Positions 44,683-51,094 of a stretch of DNA of 64,000 nt are shown one piece after another. This DNA is from Chloroflexota bacterium (GTDB taxonomy: Bacteria > Chloroflexota > Anaerolineae > B4-G1). A program made the translations under genes and the position numbers. Each line of letters begins with the position of its first letter. Within the stretch, counting starts at the first letter, position 1. The notes under the pieces are model-generated. The model saw only the letters and a program-made list of their open reading frames with translations. It was not told where the DNA came from and did not search any database. The DNA lies in the NCBI GenBank assembly GCA_024232355.1, contig JAAEPW010000191.1, forward strand, positions 1 to 64,000. Direction: 5' to 3'.

Positions 44683-45267
44683 TCAAACCGTCGCCTCGAT
44701 CACCCGCACGATTCCCAGCGCGTGTTCTTCCACTCGCTCCACCCGGAACCCAACCTCGCCCACCGTGCGCGCCGTTTCCCGGTTCAAGTGACAATCGCGG
44801 GCGCAGGCGTGCCATAGCGGCTGAAGCGTGTCGGTCAGCCAGGCTCCAAATCCGTTACCCCGGGTGTGTTCCAGCAGCACCAACCGCCCACCAGGGCGCA
44901 GAACGCGCCGCACCTCGCCTAGCCCGCGGACTGGATCAGCGACGGAGCAGAACAACAGCGAGGCTGCTACTGTGTCAAAACTACTATCGGCAAACGGGAG
45001 ACGTTGTACATCGCTCTGGGCCAACCCCGCACAATTCTTCATACAACGGCGCGCTGCCCACTCGAGCATCTCTTTGCTGGCATCGCTTCCCATTACCCGA
45101 GCGTCCGGTCCATACAGCGGCAGATTGACCCCCGTACCGACCCCCAACTCGAGCACATTTCCGCTCAGCGTGGGGAAAATCTGTCGCCGCAGCCGCCGAA
45201 CAATCAGCAACTCGAGTGGCAGAATCCCCGCATCGTAAACAGAAGAAATCTCGTTAAAAACACTCAC
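44683..45267 (-). CDS. Class I SAM-dependent methyltransferase (UbiE-like)
   Basis: 194 aa. Motif I VLELGVGTGVNLPLY, acidic motif GSDAS, LPFADSSFDTVAASLLFC and RVLRPGGRLVLLEH define a UbiE/Coq5-like fold. Cys residues near the C-terminus (HACARDCH) are unusual. GTG start overlaps the endonuclease IV stop as GTGA. Being between DNA repair and redox genes in one operon, a role in methylating a reactive thiol, selenol or metalloid is conceivable but not shown. Confidence 0.85.
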   Translation of the reverse strand: MSVFNEISSVYDAGILPLELLIVRRLRRQIFPTLSGNVLELGVGTGVNLPLYGPDARVMGSDASKEMLEWAARRCMKNCAGLAQSDVQRLPFADSSFDTVAASLLFCSVADPVRGLGEVRRVLRPGGRLVLLEHTRGNGFGAWLTDTLQPLWHACARDCHLNRETARTVGEVGFRVERVEEHALGIVRVIEATV

Positions 45268-46118
45268 TTGTCAACAACTAATGATCGCAATACTGCCAGA
45301 TTCTCTGCATCCTCGTGCAAATCTTTGCCCTTGGGCGTTTCCAATGTGCCCGGCAATCCTGCCAGGCGGGAATCGTTCATCATGTGGCGGAATCCCTCCA
45401 AGCCGATGCCCCCCTTGCCAATATGCTCGTGCCGGTCCTTTCGATTGCCCAAGTCACCCTTGCTGTCGTTCAAATGGATCGCCTTGAGCCGCCCGATTCC
45501 AATGACCTGATCGAACTTGTCCATCGTGGCGGTGTATCCCTCTGGCGTGCGTAGTTCGTACCCGGCGGCAAAGATGTGACAGGTATCCACGCAAACACCC
45601 AGCCGCTCTCCCTCCAGCGCGTGTGCCATCAACCAAGCCAGGTGCTCGAAACGATAGCCCAAACCAGAACCCTGTCCGGCGGTGGTTTCGAGGAGAACTT
45701 GAGCAGCAAAGCCCGGCGTAGCCGTGTGAACGTCTCCTAACGCCTGCGCTATCCGCGCCAATCCCGCCTCCTCCCCCGTGCCTACGTGCGAGCCGGGATG
45801 GAGCACCAGATAAGACACGCCCAGCGCCTCGCACCGCTCCAACTCGACGATGAGCATGTCGCGGGATTTTGTCCACAGCGCCTCGTCGGGCGTCGCCAGG
45901 TTGAGCAGGTACGAAGCGTGCCCTACCACCGGCTGGATGCCCGTTTCCTCGGCCTTGGCCTTAAAACGTGCCACATCCTCCTCGGTCAGCGGCTTGACGG
46001 CCCATTGCCGGTTCGGCTTGACGAAAACCTGCATCGTCTCGCAGCCCACCGATTGGGCGCGGTCGAACGCCTTGTACAACCCGCCAGCGATGGATTCGTG
46101 AGCGCCGAGTTTTAACAT
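45264..46118 (-). CDS. nfo: Endonuclease IV (AP endonuclease)
   Basis: 284 aa TIM-barrel enzyme that cuts at abasic sites in base-excision repair. Three-zinc ligands appear in order: GAHESIAGG, VVGHASY, VLHPGS, LLETTAGQG, CVDTCHIFAAG, IHLNDSKG, DRHEHIGKG and LETPKG. The length is typical. GGAGG precedes the ATG, which shares a base with the TAA of the gamma-carbonic-anhydrase gene. Repair of oxidised DNA fits an oxidative-stress operon. Confidence 0.95.
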   Translation of the reverse strand: MLKLGAHESIAGGLYKAFDRAQSVGCETMQVFVKPNRQWAVKPLTEEDVARFKAKAEETGIQPVVGHASYLLNLATPDEALWTKSRDMLIVELERCEALGVSYLVLHPGSHVGTGEEAGLARIAQALGDVHTATPGFAAQVLLETTAGQGSGLGYRFEHLAWLMAHALEGERLGVCVDTCHIFAAGYELRTPEGYTATMDKFDQVIGIGRLKAIHLNDSKGDLGNRKDRHEHIGKGGIGLEGFRHMMNDSRLAGLPGTLETPKGKDLHEDAENLAVLRSLVVDK

Positions 46119-46648
46119 TATTCCTCCGGAACCCAGCCCGTCGGATACCGTCGGGCCAGGTCTACGTACGTTTGCTTGAACCGAGTCCACTGGGCCTTGT
46201 ATTCCTCGCTCACGGTCTTGTCCAGCACTTTGGCCGGTACACCCACCGCAATGTGCCCCGACGGAATCTCTTGCCGCTGCCGCACCACCGCGCCCTCGCC
46301 CACCACGGCCCATTCGCCAATAGTCGCCCAATCAGAGACCACCGCGCCCATGCCGACGATGACATAGTCGTGCATCCTCTCCACGTTGTGGACAACCGCG
46401 CCGTGCCCAATGGTCACCCAATCACCAATCGTCGTCTGCTCACCAGGCCGGGCGTGAATGACGCAGTTATCCTCCACGCTGCAATAATCGCCGAGGACGA
46501 TCGTGCCATAGTCCCCCCGAATGCGCGCTCCCGGGCCGATCCAGCACTCTTTTCCGATGGTCACGTCGCCGAAAACGTCTGCCGAAGGGTGAATGTAGGT
46601 GCCCGGGCCGATGCGAGGCGTCTTGCCCTCAAAAGATGCGATCGTCAT
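46118..46648 (-). CDS. Gamma-carbonic-anhydrase family protein (left-handed beta-helix)
   Basis: 176 aa. Hexapeptide repeats (IHPSADVFGDVTIGKECWIGPG, VIVGMGAVVSDWATIGEW) build a left-handed beta-helix. The metal His pattern VIHARPG and TIGHGAVVHNV is present as in Cam/YrdA-like proteins. True carbonic anhydrase activity is uncertain in this family. ATG overlaps the OsmC stop by four bases. Confidence 0.9.
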   Translation of the reverse strand: MTIASFEGKTPRIGPGTYIHPSADVFGDVTIGKECWIGPGARIRGDYGTIVLGDYCSVEDNCVIHARPGEQTTIGDWVTIGHGAVVHNVERMHDYVIVGMGAVVSDWATIGEWAVVGEGAVVRQRQEIPSGHIAVGVPAKVLDKTVSEEYKAQWTRFKQTYVDLARRYPTGWVPEE

Positions 46649-47220
46649 TGATTCGCCTCCACCTGGGCTTGCTCGAGCGCTTCCTCCAACTCGTCCAATT
46701 CGATGAGCATGGACGCTGGGACAGAATGTTTGGGCAAGCGGGCCTGCAAGTCGGCGATGCGCGCCTCTAGTTCTGCGATCCGACCGGTTGAGCCATCTGC
46801 CTCAACCTTGTACGACGTCGTAATATCTACGGCCTTGCTCAACATTGCCGCCGCGGGGCAGTACGTGGTCTGCGAAAGCTCAATCGCTCGTTCCACTGCC
46901 TGAGCTTTGACCTCCTGTCCCTGGACGACAAACTCCAAGTGAATCTTGGTGTAAACCTTGGGATGTTCCTCCGCCCGCTCGGCAGAGACGTTGACCTGCA
47001 AGCCGGTGAAAGGCTGACGTTTTTTCTTTAGAATAGAGACGACGTCCATCGTCGTACACCCCGCCAAACCGAGGAGTAAAAGCTCCAACGGCCTGGGGCC
47101 TGCCTCAGTCCCTTCCTCCCCCGGCAAGAGATGGTCAAGGGTGATTTCCGACCCGTTGCCGGATTGGCCCGCCAGCCGCAGCCCTTCCCCGGTCCACGCA
47201 ACTTTTACCTCAGATGCCAT
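46645..47220 (-). CDS. OsmC-like peroxiredoxin with C-terminal coiled coil
   Basis: 191 aa. OsmC/Ohr fold with the two reactive Cys in GLAGCTTMDV and TTYCPAAAML, which reduce organic hydroperoxides or act on persulfides. After about residue 140 a helical, Glu/Ala-rich tail (RIAELEARIADLQARL) is added that normal OsmC proteins lack. AAGGAG before ATG 47220 sets the start. Inside the redox operon. Confidence 0.92.
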   Translation of the reverse strand: MASEVKVAWTGEGLRLAGQSGNGSEITLDHLLPGEEGTEAGPRPLELLLLGLAGCTTMDVVSILKKKRQPFTGLQVNVSAERAEEHPKVYTKIHLEFVVQGQEVKAQAVERAIELSQTTYCPAAAMLSKAVDITTSYKVEADGSTGRIAELEARIADLQARLPKHSVPASMLIELDELEEALEQAQVEANQ

Positions 47221-47237
47221 TAGTTTCTCCTTTGCAC

Positions 47238-47570
47238 TTATCCATCCAGGTGCGGGATGACGCATATAAACCGCAGTGGGCCTTCCCCTACATTCCGGTA
47301 TCCGTGAAGCTCATTGGGTGGGATATAGAGTGCAACGCCTGGCCGCATCTGTACCTCGCCTTCCGGACCATGTGCCACGCCCTCTCCCTCCAAGACGAAA
47401 ATCTCGTGCTCTTCGGGATGTTGGTGGGTGTCGAAAACGGCTCCCGGCTGAAATTCAATTACTCGCATAGCAAAGTTGGGTGCACCCTCAGACTTGCTGA
47501 TCACCCAACGAATTGACTTGTCATCTCCAACAGGCTCCTGGGGAACCTCTCGATAATCTCGACCTAACAT
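47238..47570 (-). CDS. Cupin-domain protein
   Basis: 110 aa single cupin. Metal ligands lie in DTHQHPEEHEIFVLEGEG (His-x-His-x4-Glu class) and in NELHGY. Small cupins of this kind include thiol dioxygenase-like and sugar-binding proteins; the substrate is not evident. AGGAGGG precedes ATG. Last gene before the OsmC gene in transcription order, 17-base gap. Confidence 0.85.
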   Translation of the reverse strand: MLGRDYREVPQEPVGDDKSIRWVISKSEGAPNFAMRVIEFQPGAVFDTHQHPEEHEIFVLEGEGVAHGPEGEVQMRPGVALYIPPNELHGYRNVGEGPLRFICVIPHLDG

Positions 47571-47588
47571 ATATCTACCCTCCTATGA

Positions 47589-47679
47589 TTTTTTTGCCAC
47601 GAATTTCACGGATTTACACTAATTCTGCTGCGGTGTTTATATTCGTGCAATTCGTGGCAGAAAAGTGTCCAATAGTGAA
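47589..47679. repeat. Degenerate family R2 remnant
   Basis: The right end GAAAAGTGTCCAATAGTGAA resembles the R2 end, and an inner pair GCCACGAAT/ATTCGTGGC recalls copy 1, but the left terminal repeat is missing. It fills the gap between the ferredoxin and cupin genes. Confidence 0.45.
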
Positions 47680-47681
47680 CC

Positions 47682-47888
47682 TTACGTCACAATTGCCTCG
47701 TACGGACAAGCGGGTATGCAGACCATACACCCATAACAAAGGTTTCCATTCACAAACGGCGGCTCTCCTGGGTCGATGGCGACGATGGCCTTGGTCCGGC
47801 AGACTTTTCGCGCCGCGCATTTGCGACAAGCCTGACACCGGTCATCATCCACGCGCGGAATCTTGGGTGGGGGGGGATGATCAGGCAT
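47682..47888 (-). CDS. Small 2[4Fe-4S] ferredoxin
   Basis: 68 aa. Two cluster motifs: CQACRKCAARKVC (C-x2-C-x2-C with a longer last spacing) and CYGCMVCIPACP. Electron carrier in the cytoplasm. Directly downstream of the thioredoxin reductase (15-base gap), so it may be its electron donor. This would fit ferredoxin-linked reduction of thioredoxin, although the reductase has the NADPH-type fold. Confidence 0.88.
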   Translation of the reverse strand: MPDHPPPPKIPRVDDDRCQACRKCAARKVCRTKAIVAIDPGEPPFVNGNLCYGCMVCIPACPYEAIVT

Positions 47889-47903
47889 ATTCCCGCGTTC
47901 CCT

Positions 47904-48914
47904 CTATCCTGCCTGTGTCTTGTCCACCTCTGATTGGGGATACTCGCCCAAAAATTTTTCCACTTCCATCGCCGCGATGGCACCCGTTCCAGCGGCGACC
48001 ACAACCTGACGGTAGAGAGGGTCTTGTACGTCGCCAGCTACAAAGACTCCCGGTATGTTGGTTTGCTGCTGGTGGTCAGAGACGATGTATCCCCAATCGT
48101 CCATCTTCAACTGGCCGGTGAACAACTCGGTAGTTGGCACCATTCCGACATAGATGAACACACCATCAGTCTCAATGACCGACGTCTCGTCGGTCTTGAC
48201 GTTGCGCACTCGGACGCCGTTCACTGTCTGCTCACCCAAGACCTCTTCCACGACAGTGTCCCACACAAAGCGGATTTTCGGGTGCGCCAAGGCCTGCTCC
48301 TGGTAAATCTTGGTCGCCCGCAGTTCGTCACGCCGGTGAACAATGATCACTTCATTGGCAAACCGGGTGAGGAAAATCCCCTCGGCGATGGCGCTATCTC
48401 CCCCACCGACCACCACGACCCGCTTGTCCCGGTAAAAAAATCCATCACATGTAGCACAAGCCGAGACACCCCGTCCATAGAACTTGTCCTCACCCGGCAC
48501 TCCCAAGCGGCGCGGAACCGCCCCCGTCGCCACGATCACAGTCTGCGCTTGATATGTCTTTGAGTGCGTGCGGATGGTAAATGGCCTGTTAGAAAAGTCT
48601 ACCTCTGTCGCAATATCTACCACAACCTCGGCGTCAAAACGCTTGGCCTGACTGAGAAAGTGCTGACCCAATTCTGGACCATCGATTCCTTCAGGAAAGC
48701 CGGGATAGTTTTCGACGACGTCAGTGTTCATCGGCTGCCCACCGGGGATCGAGCCAGCCAGCACCAATGTTTTGACTCGCGCGCGTCCGGTGTAGAGGGC
48801 GGCAGTCAAACCGGACGGTCCTGCACCCAGAACGATCAAATCGTACACTTGATCCTCTTGCGCTTCTTTCGCAGGCGGCTGTGTCTCGGGTTGCGTTAAC
48901 TTGAAATCAAACAT
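47904..48914 (-). CDS. trxB: Thioredoxin reductase
   Basis: 336 aa flavoprotein of the low-molecular-weight TrxB type. FAD motif VLGAGPSGLTAALYTGRA, redox pair in SACATCDGFFY, second dinucleotide loop VVVGGGDSAIAEG and the C-terminal FVAGDVQDPLYRQ. An N-terminal extension of about 25 residues precedes the FAD site. RBS TTGGAG before ATG. It lies between the disulfide oxidoreductase and the ferredoxin genes and presumably reduces the Sec-containing thioredoxin-fold proteins of the operon. Confidence 0.95.
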   Translation of the reverse strand: MFDFKLTQPETQPPAKEAQEDQVYDLIVLGAGPSGLTAALYTGRARVKTLVLAGSIPGGQPMNTDVVENYPGFPEGIDGPELGQHFLSQAKRFDAEVVVDIATEVDFSNRPFTIRTHSKTYQAQTVIVATGAVPRRLGVPGEDKFYGRGVSACATCDGFFYRDKRVVVVGGGDSAIAEGIFLTRFANEVIIVHRRDELRATKIYQEQALAHPKIRFVWDTVVEEVLGEQTVNGVRVRNVKTDETSVIETDGVFIYVGMVPTTELFTGQLKMDDWGYIVSDHQQQTNIPGVFVAGDVQDPLYRQVVVAAGTGAIAAMEVEKFLGEYPQSEVDKTQAG

Positions 48915-48957
48915 TTTATTTCTCCAAGTGCTTATTCAGTGTATACCAGGCAAGAAT

Positions 48958-49025
48958 GTGCCACGAATTTTACGAATCCTGTCCATGTGATCCTTTGTGT
49001 ATCCAATTCGTGTGATTCGCGGCAC
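48958..49025. repeat. Imperfect inverted repeat between trxB and the oxidoreductase gene
   Basis: GTGCCACGAATTTTACGAAT and ATTCGTGTGATTCGCGGCAC are inverted arms around a 28-nt centre. The arms use the same CCACGAAT word as the R2 interiors. Located within the operon, so it could also form a processing hairpin. Confidence 0.45.
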
Positions 49026-49050
49026 GTGATCTTGTTTGAGTCAAAAGCGC

Positions 49051-49704
49051 TTATTCTGTCGCGCCTGCAAGTGCCTCCTGCAGTTTTTCCAGCACCATCG
49101 GTTCTGGCGCTGCGCCCTCGATGTGCGTCGTCTCGTTGATCACTGTGCGCGGCACACCCATCACCTCGTACTTTACAGAAAGCTGGGGAAACTCTTGTGC
49201 CTCTACCATATCTGCTCGCACCAGGGGGCTAGCAATAGCCATTTGATGAGCCATCATCACGGATGGCGGGCAGTACGGTCAGGTAGGGGTGATAAAGACC
49301 TGCATGTGCACCGGCTCGGTCAACCCCGCCAGCAACTGTTTCCCTTCCTCGCTTAACTCGGGTGTCCCGTCCGCCACGGTCTGGATCGCGTGGATCAGGG
49401 ATGTAAATTCGTAACCGGCCGGAATGCCGTAAAAACGCACACCATAGTCCTCTGCGCCTACAATCGCTATAGCCGGAATCTTGTCTATCCCCAATTCGTC
49501 GGCCTTTTCTTTGTCGGTTACAAAATCATAAATCTCGGCCGTCAGTTGCTCCGAGAGGGTAGCGATCTCCTCAACCAGTTGTCGGGTCTCGGTGCAAAAT
49601 TGGCACTCGAATTCCTGAGTAAACATCATCATTTGAACCGGCCCTGTCAGGCCGGCTAACTGTTCTTTCACTTGTCCTGCAACTTGATCGTTCAGCAGAG
49701 GCAT
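49051..49704 (-). CDS. Two-domain protein disulfide oxidoreductase selenoprotein (UPYC active site)
   Basis: 217 aa if TGA 49279-49281 is selenocysteine. Two thioredoxin/glutaredoxin folds in tandem as in archaeal-type PDO (GlrX_arch). The first has CQFC (FECQFCTET) and cis-Pro KIPAIAIVG; the second has VFITPT-U-PYCPPSV and cis-Pro GVPRTVI. The TGA replaces the first Cys of the second CPYC; the frame stays open 76 codons further, through all conserved parts. A SECIS-like hairpin follows 11 nt later. RBS AAGGAG before ATG. Located between the CsoR-family regulator and trxB, its likely reductant. Confidence 0.9.
49250..49267 (-). promoter_or_regulatory. Candidate bacterial SECIS of the oxidoreductase selenoprotein
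   Basis: mRNA strand GCCATC-CGTGAT-GATGGC: 6-bp stem, 6-nt loop with G at the second position, loop 17 nt after the UGA. Within the described bSECIS limits. Confidence 0.7.
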
Positions 49705-49737
49705 TTCTATTCTCCTTTTCCTAAATATGGACTCTGT

Positions 49738-50001
49738 CTATGCTAATCTTGAGAGAGCCGTTGCCAACGCATCGGCGATCTCTTCTGGTGGACTATCCGA
49801 CACGACACACTCGTTGGCATACACTCGCACCAGTGCCACGGTGGCCTGATGGGCAGCAGAACGAACGGCGGCCAATTGTTGTAGAATCTCGCTACAGTCC
49901 CGATCATCCTCAATCATTTTGGCGATGCCTCGCGCCTGCCCTTCCAGCCGCCGCACGCGCTTTAGTATATCAGCTTTGGCGGACGAACTAGCTAGTTTCA
50001 C
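49738..50001 (-). CDS. CsoR/FrmR-family regulator of CstR-like type
   Basis: 87 aa all-helical repressor. C36 (DRDC) and C65 (NEC) are 29 residues apart, as in the persulfide sensor CstR. The copper-CsoR His ligand position, four residues before the second Cys, is Tyr61. This argues against copper and for thiol, persulfide or selenide chemistry. GTG start after GAAGGAGAGG. Second gene of the redox operon; an inverted repeat with a GGG centre overlaps the operon's -10 box, so autoregulation of the whole operon is likely. Confidence 0.88.
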   Translation of the reverse strand: MKLASSSAKADILKRVRRLEGQARGIAKMIEDDRDCSEILQQLAAVRSAAHQATVALVRVYANECVVSDSPPEEIADALATALSRLA

Positions 50002-50053
50002 GTTTTTCCCTCTCCTTCTGTAGGAGGCGCACGGCCTTCTAACGCCTGGTCCC

Positions 50054-50260
50054 TCAGAGGGAACCCGGGCCTGGGGCGCAAGAAGCTGCGTTCATTTGAC
50101 TACCTACGCTTGTGCCGCCAACACCAAACAACGATATGCTTTTTTGCGCCTCTTGACTCCCACATTTGGGACAAGTAGGGGCATCTTTTTGAGATGCCGA
50201 ACGCACAAACAACTCGAACGGTTCATCACATTCTTTACAACGGTACTCATAAATTGGCAT
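50054..50260 (-). CDS. FmdB-type zinc-ribbon protein
   Basis: 68 aa. MPIYEYRCKECDEPFE, a second pair CPKCGS and the flexible Gly/Ser-rich tail are typical for FmdB/CxxC-CxxC-SSSS proteins, small zinc ribbons of unclear function. One more Cys (AASCAPGPG) sits near the end. GGAGG before ATG. First gene of the redox operon, 52 bases ahead of the regulator. Confidence 0.88.
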   Translation of the reverse strand: MPIYEYRCKECDEPFELFVRSASQKDAPTCPKCGSQEAQKSISLFGVGGTSVGSQMNAASCAPGPGSL

Positions 50261-50280
50261 ATGTTAACCTCCGGAATACG

Positions 50281-50297
50281 ATACTAGGGTATAGTAT
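50281..50297. promoter_or_regulatory. Inverted repeat with GGG centre, candidate CstR-like operator
   Basis: ATACTA (50281-50286) GGGTA TAGTAT (50292-50297): perfect arms around a G-tract, overlapping the -10 box of the operon promoter. CsoR-family operators are known to be inverted repeats with central G-tracts. Confidence 0.55.
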
Positions 50298-50321
50298 ATC
50301 ATAGTGGGGTTAGATTGTCAA
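50293..50321 (-). promoter_or_regulatory. Promoter TTGACA-17-TATACT of the redox operon
   Basis: Minus strand -35 at 50316-50321 (perfect consensus), -10 at 50293-50298, 17-bp spacer, about 35 bases before the fmdB-like start. Confidence 0.8.
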
Positions 50322-50425
50322 ATCTTTCATACGTGATATTGGCAGTGTCTATTTGACGGATGTGAAAAGGCGGTGTATGCTTATTTTGCTTGTGGTTGAC
50401 AATAATAACTGGCGAGGAGATTACA

Positions 50426-50911
50426 ATGACAAAATGTTTGTCTGGCTTGGTGTTTGTTCTGTTGTTTGCCACAATCTGGAGTGGTTGTGGTTTTGACCCT
50501 GCGGTGGTATCTGGTCCAGCCCCTGATTTTACCCTCAATAGCTTGAACGGCGACGCGATCACATTGAGTAACCTAAAAGACCAGATAGTGGTGCTAGACT
50601 TTTGGGCCACCTGGTGCCGTCCGTGTGTTGACGCGATGCCAGAACTCGAACAATTGCATAAACAATATACTGCCCAAGGGGTGGTAGTGCTAGCGATCAA
50701 CGTCGAGGAAAGTCGAGCCGATGTGGCCGAGTTTATGGCAGAAAACGGCTATACCCTCACTGTACTGCTCGACGCCGATGGCCGTATCACCGATGCGTAT
50801 GGTGTGAAAGGAATCCCGCACACCGTAATCGTGGATCGAGAGAGAGAGATGCACTATACCCTCAGCGTAGGTGACGTTGAGAACACGCTAGATCAGTTGC
50901 TGGAAGAGTGA
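50426..50911 (+). CDS. TlpA/ResA-like thioredoxin lipoprotein
   Basis: 161 aa. Lipoprotein signal with the lipobox in TIWSGC, then a TlpA-type domain: PDFTLNSLNGDAI, active site FWATWCRPCVDAMPEL and cis-Pro GIPHTVIVD. It works outside the membrane as a disulfide reductase, for example in cytochrome c maturation or extracytoplasmic repair. Ordinary CxxC here, in contrast to the Sec-containing thioredoxin nearby. GAGGAG 8 nt before ATG 50426. Divergent from the redox operon and sharing its intergenic region. Confidence 0.93.
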   Translation: MTKCLSGLVFVLLFATIWSGCGFDPAVVSGPAPDFTLNSLNGDAITLSNLKDQIVVLDFWATWCRPCVDAMPELEQLHKQYTAQGVVVLAINVEESRADVAEFMAENGYTLTVLLDADGRITDAYGVKGIPHTVIVDREREMHYTLSVGDVENTLDQLLEE

Positions 50912-50936
50912 AAATCGCCCAGTGGCAAATGGCTGT

Positions 50937-50965
50937 TTGTGCGGGGGTTATCATTGGAGTATAAT
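50937..50965 (+). promoter_or_regulatory. Promoter TTGTGC-17-TATAAT of the adenylate cyclase gene
   Basis: -35 at 50937-50942, -10 at 50960-50965. 23 of 29 positions equal the promoter at 5663-5691, including most of the spacer (GTGCGGG, TCAT). It leaves a leader of about 120 nt. Confidence 0.65.
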
Positions 50966-51094
50966 GCTAGGGGGGGGCATCACTTTTGCGTATTGGTGGG
51001 ATAGGTATTGCCCATCATCACAAAGTGAAATCTCGATTCTTACAAGTACATAGTGGTAAAATATAAACCACCGTCACATCAACGACTCATTTCT

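Noticed and set aside
44505..45128. Long plus-strand frames opposite the methyltransferase, endonuclease IV, nuoCD and other genes
   Set aside because: Composition follows the opposite-strand genes, no conserved motifs, no RBS; shadows caused by GC-rich third positions.
50040..50056. TGA at the end of the FmdB-like gene as a further selenocysteine codon
   Set aside because: Only four codons follow before TAG, no Cys partner nearby, and no SECIS-like hairpin seen; FmdB proteins normally end in such Gly/Ser tails.
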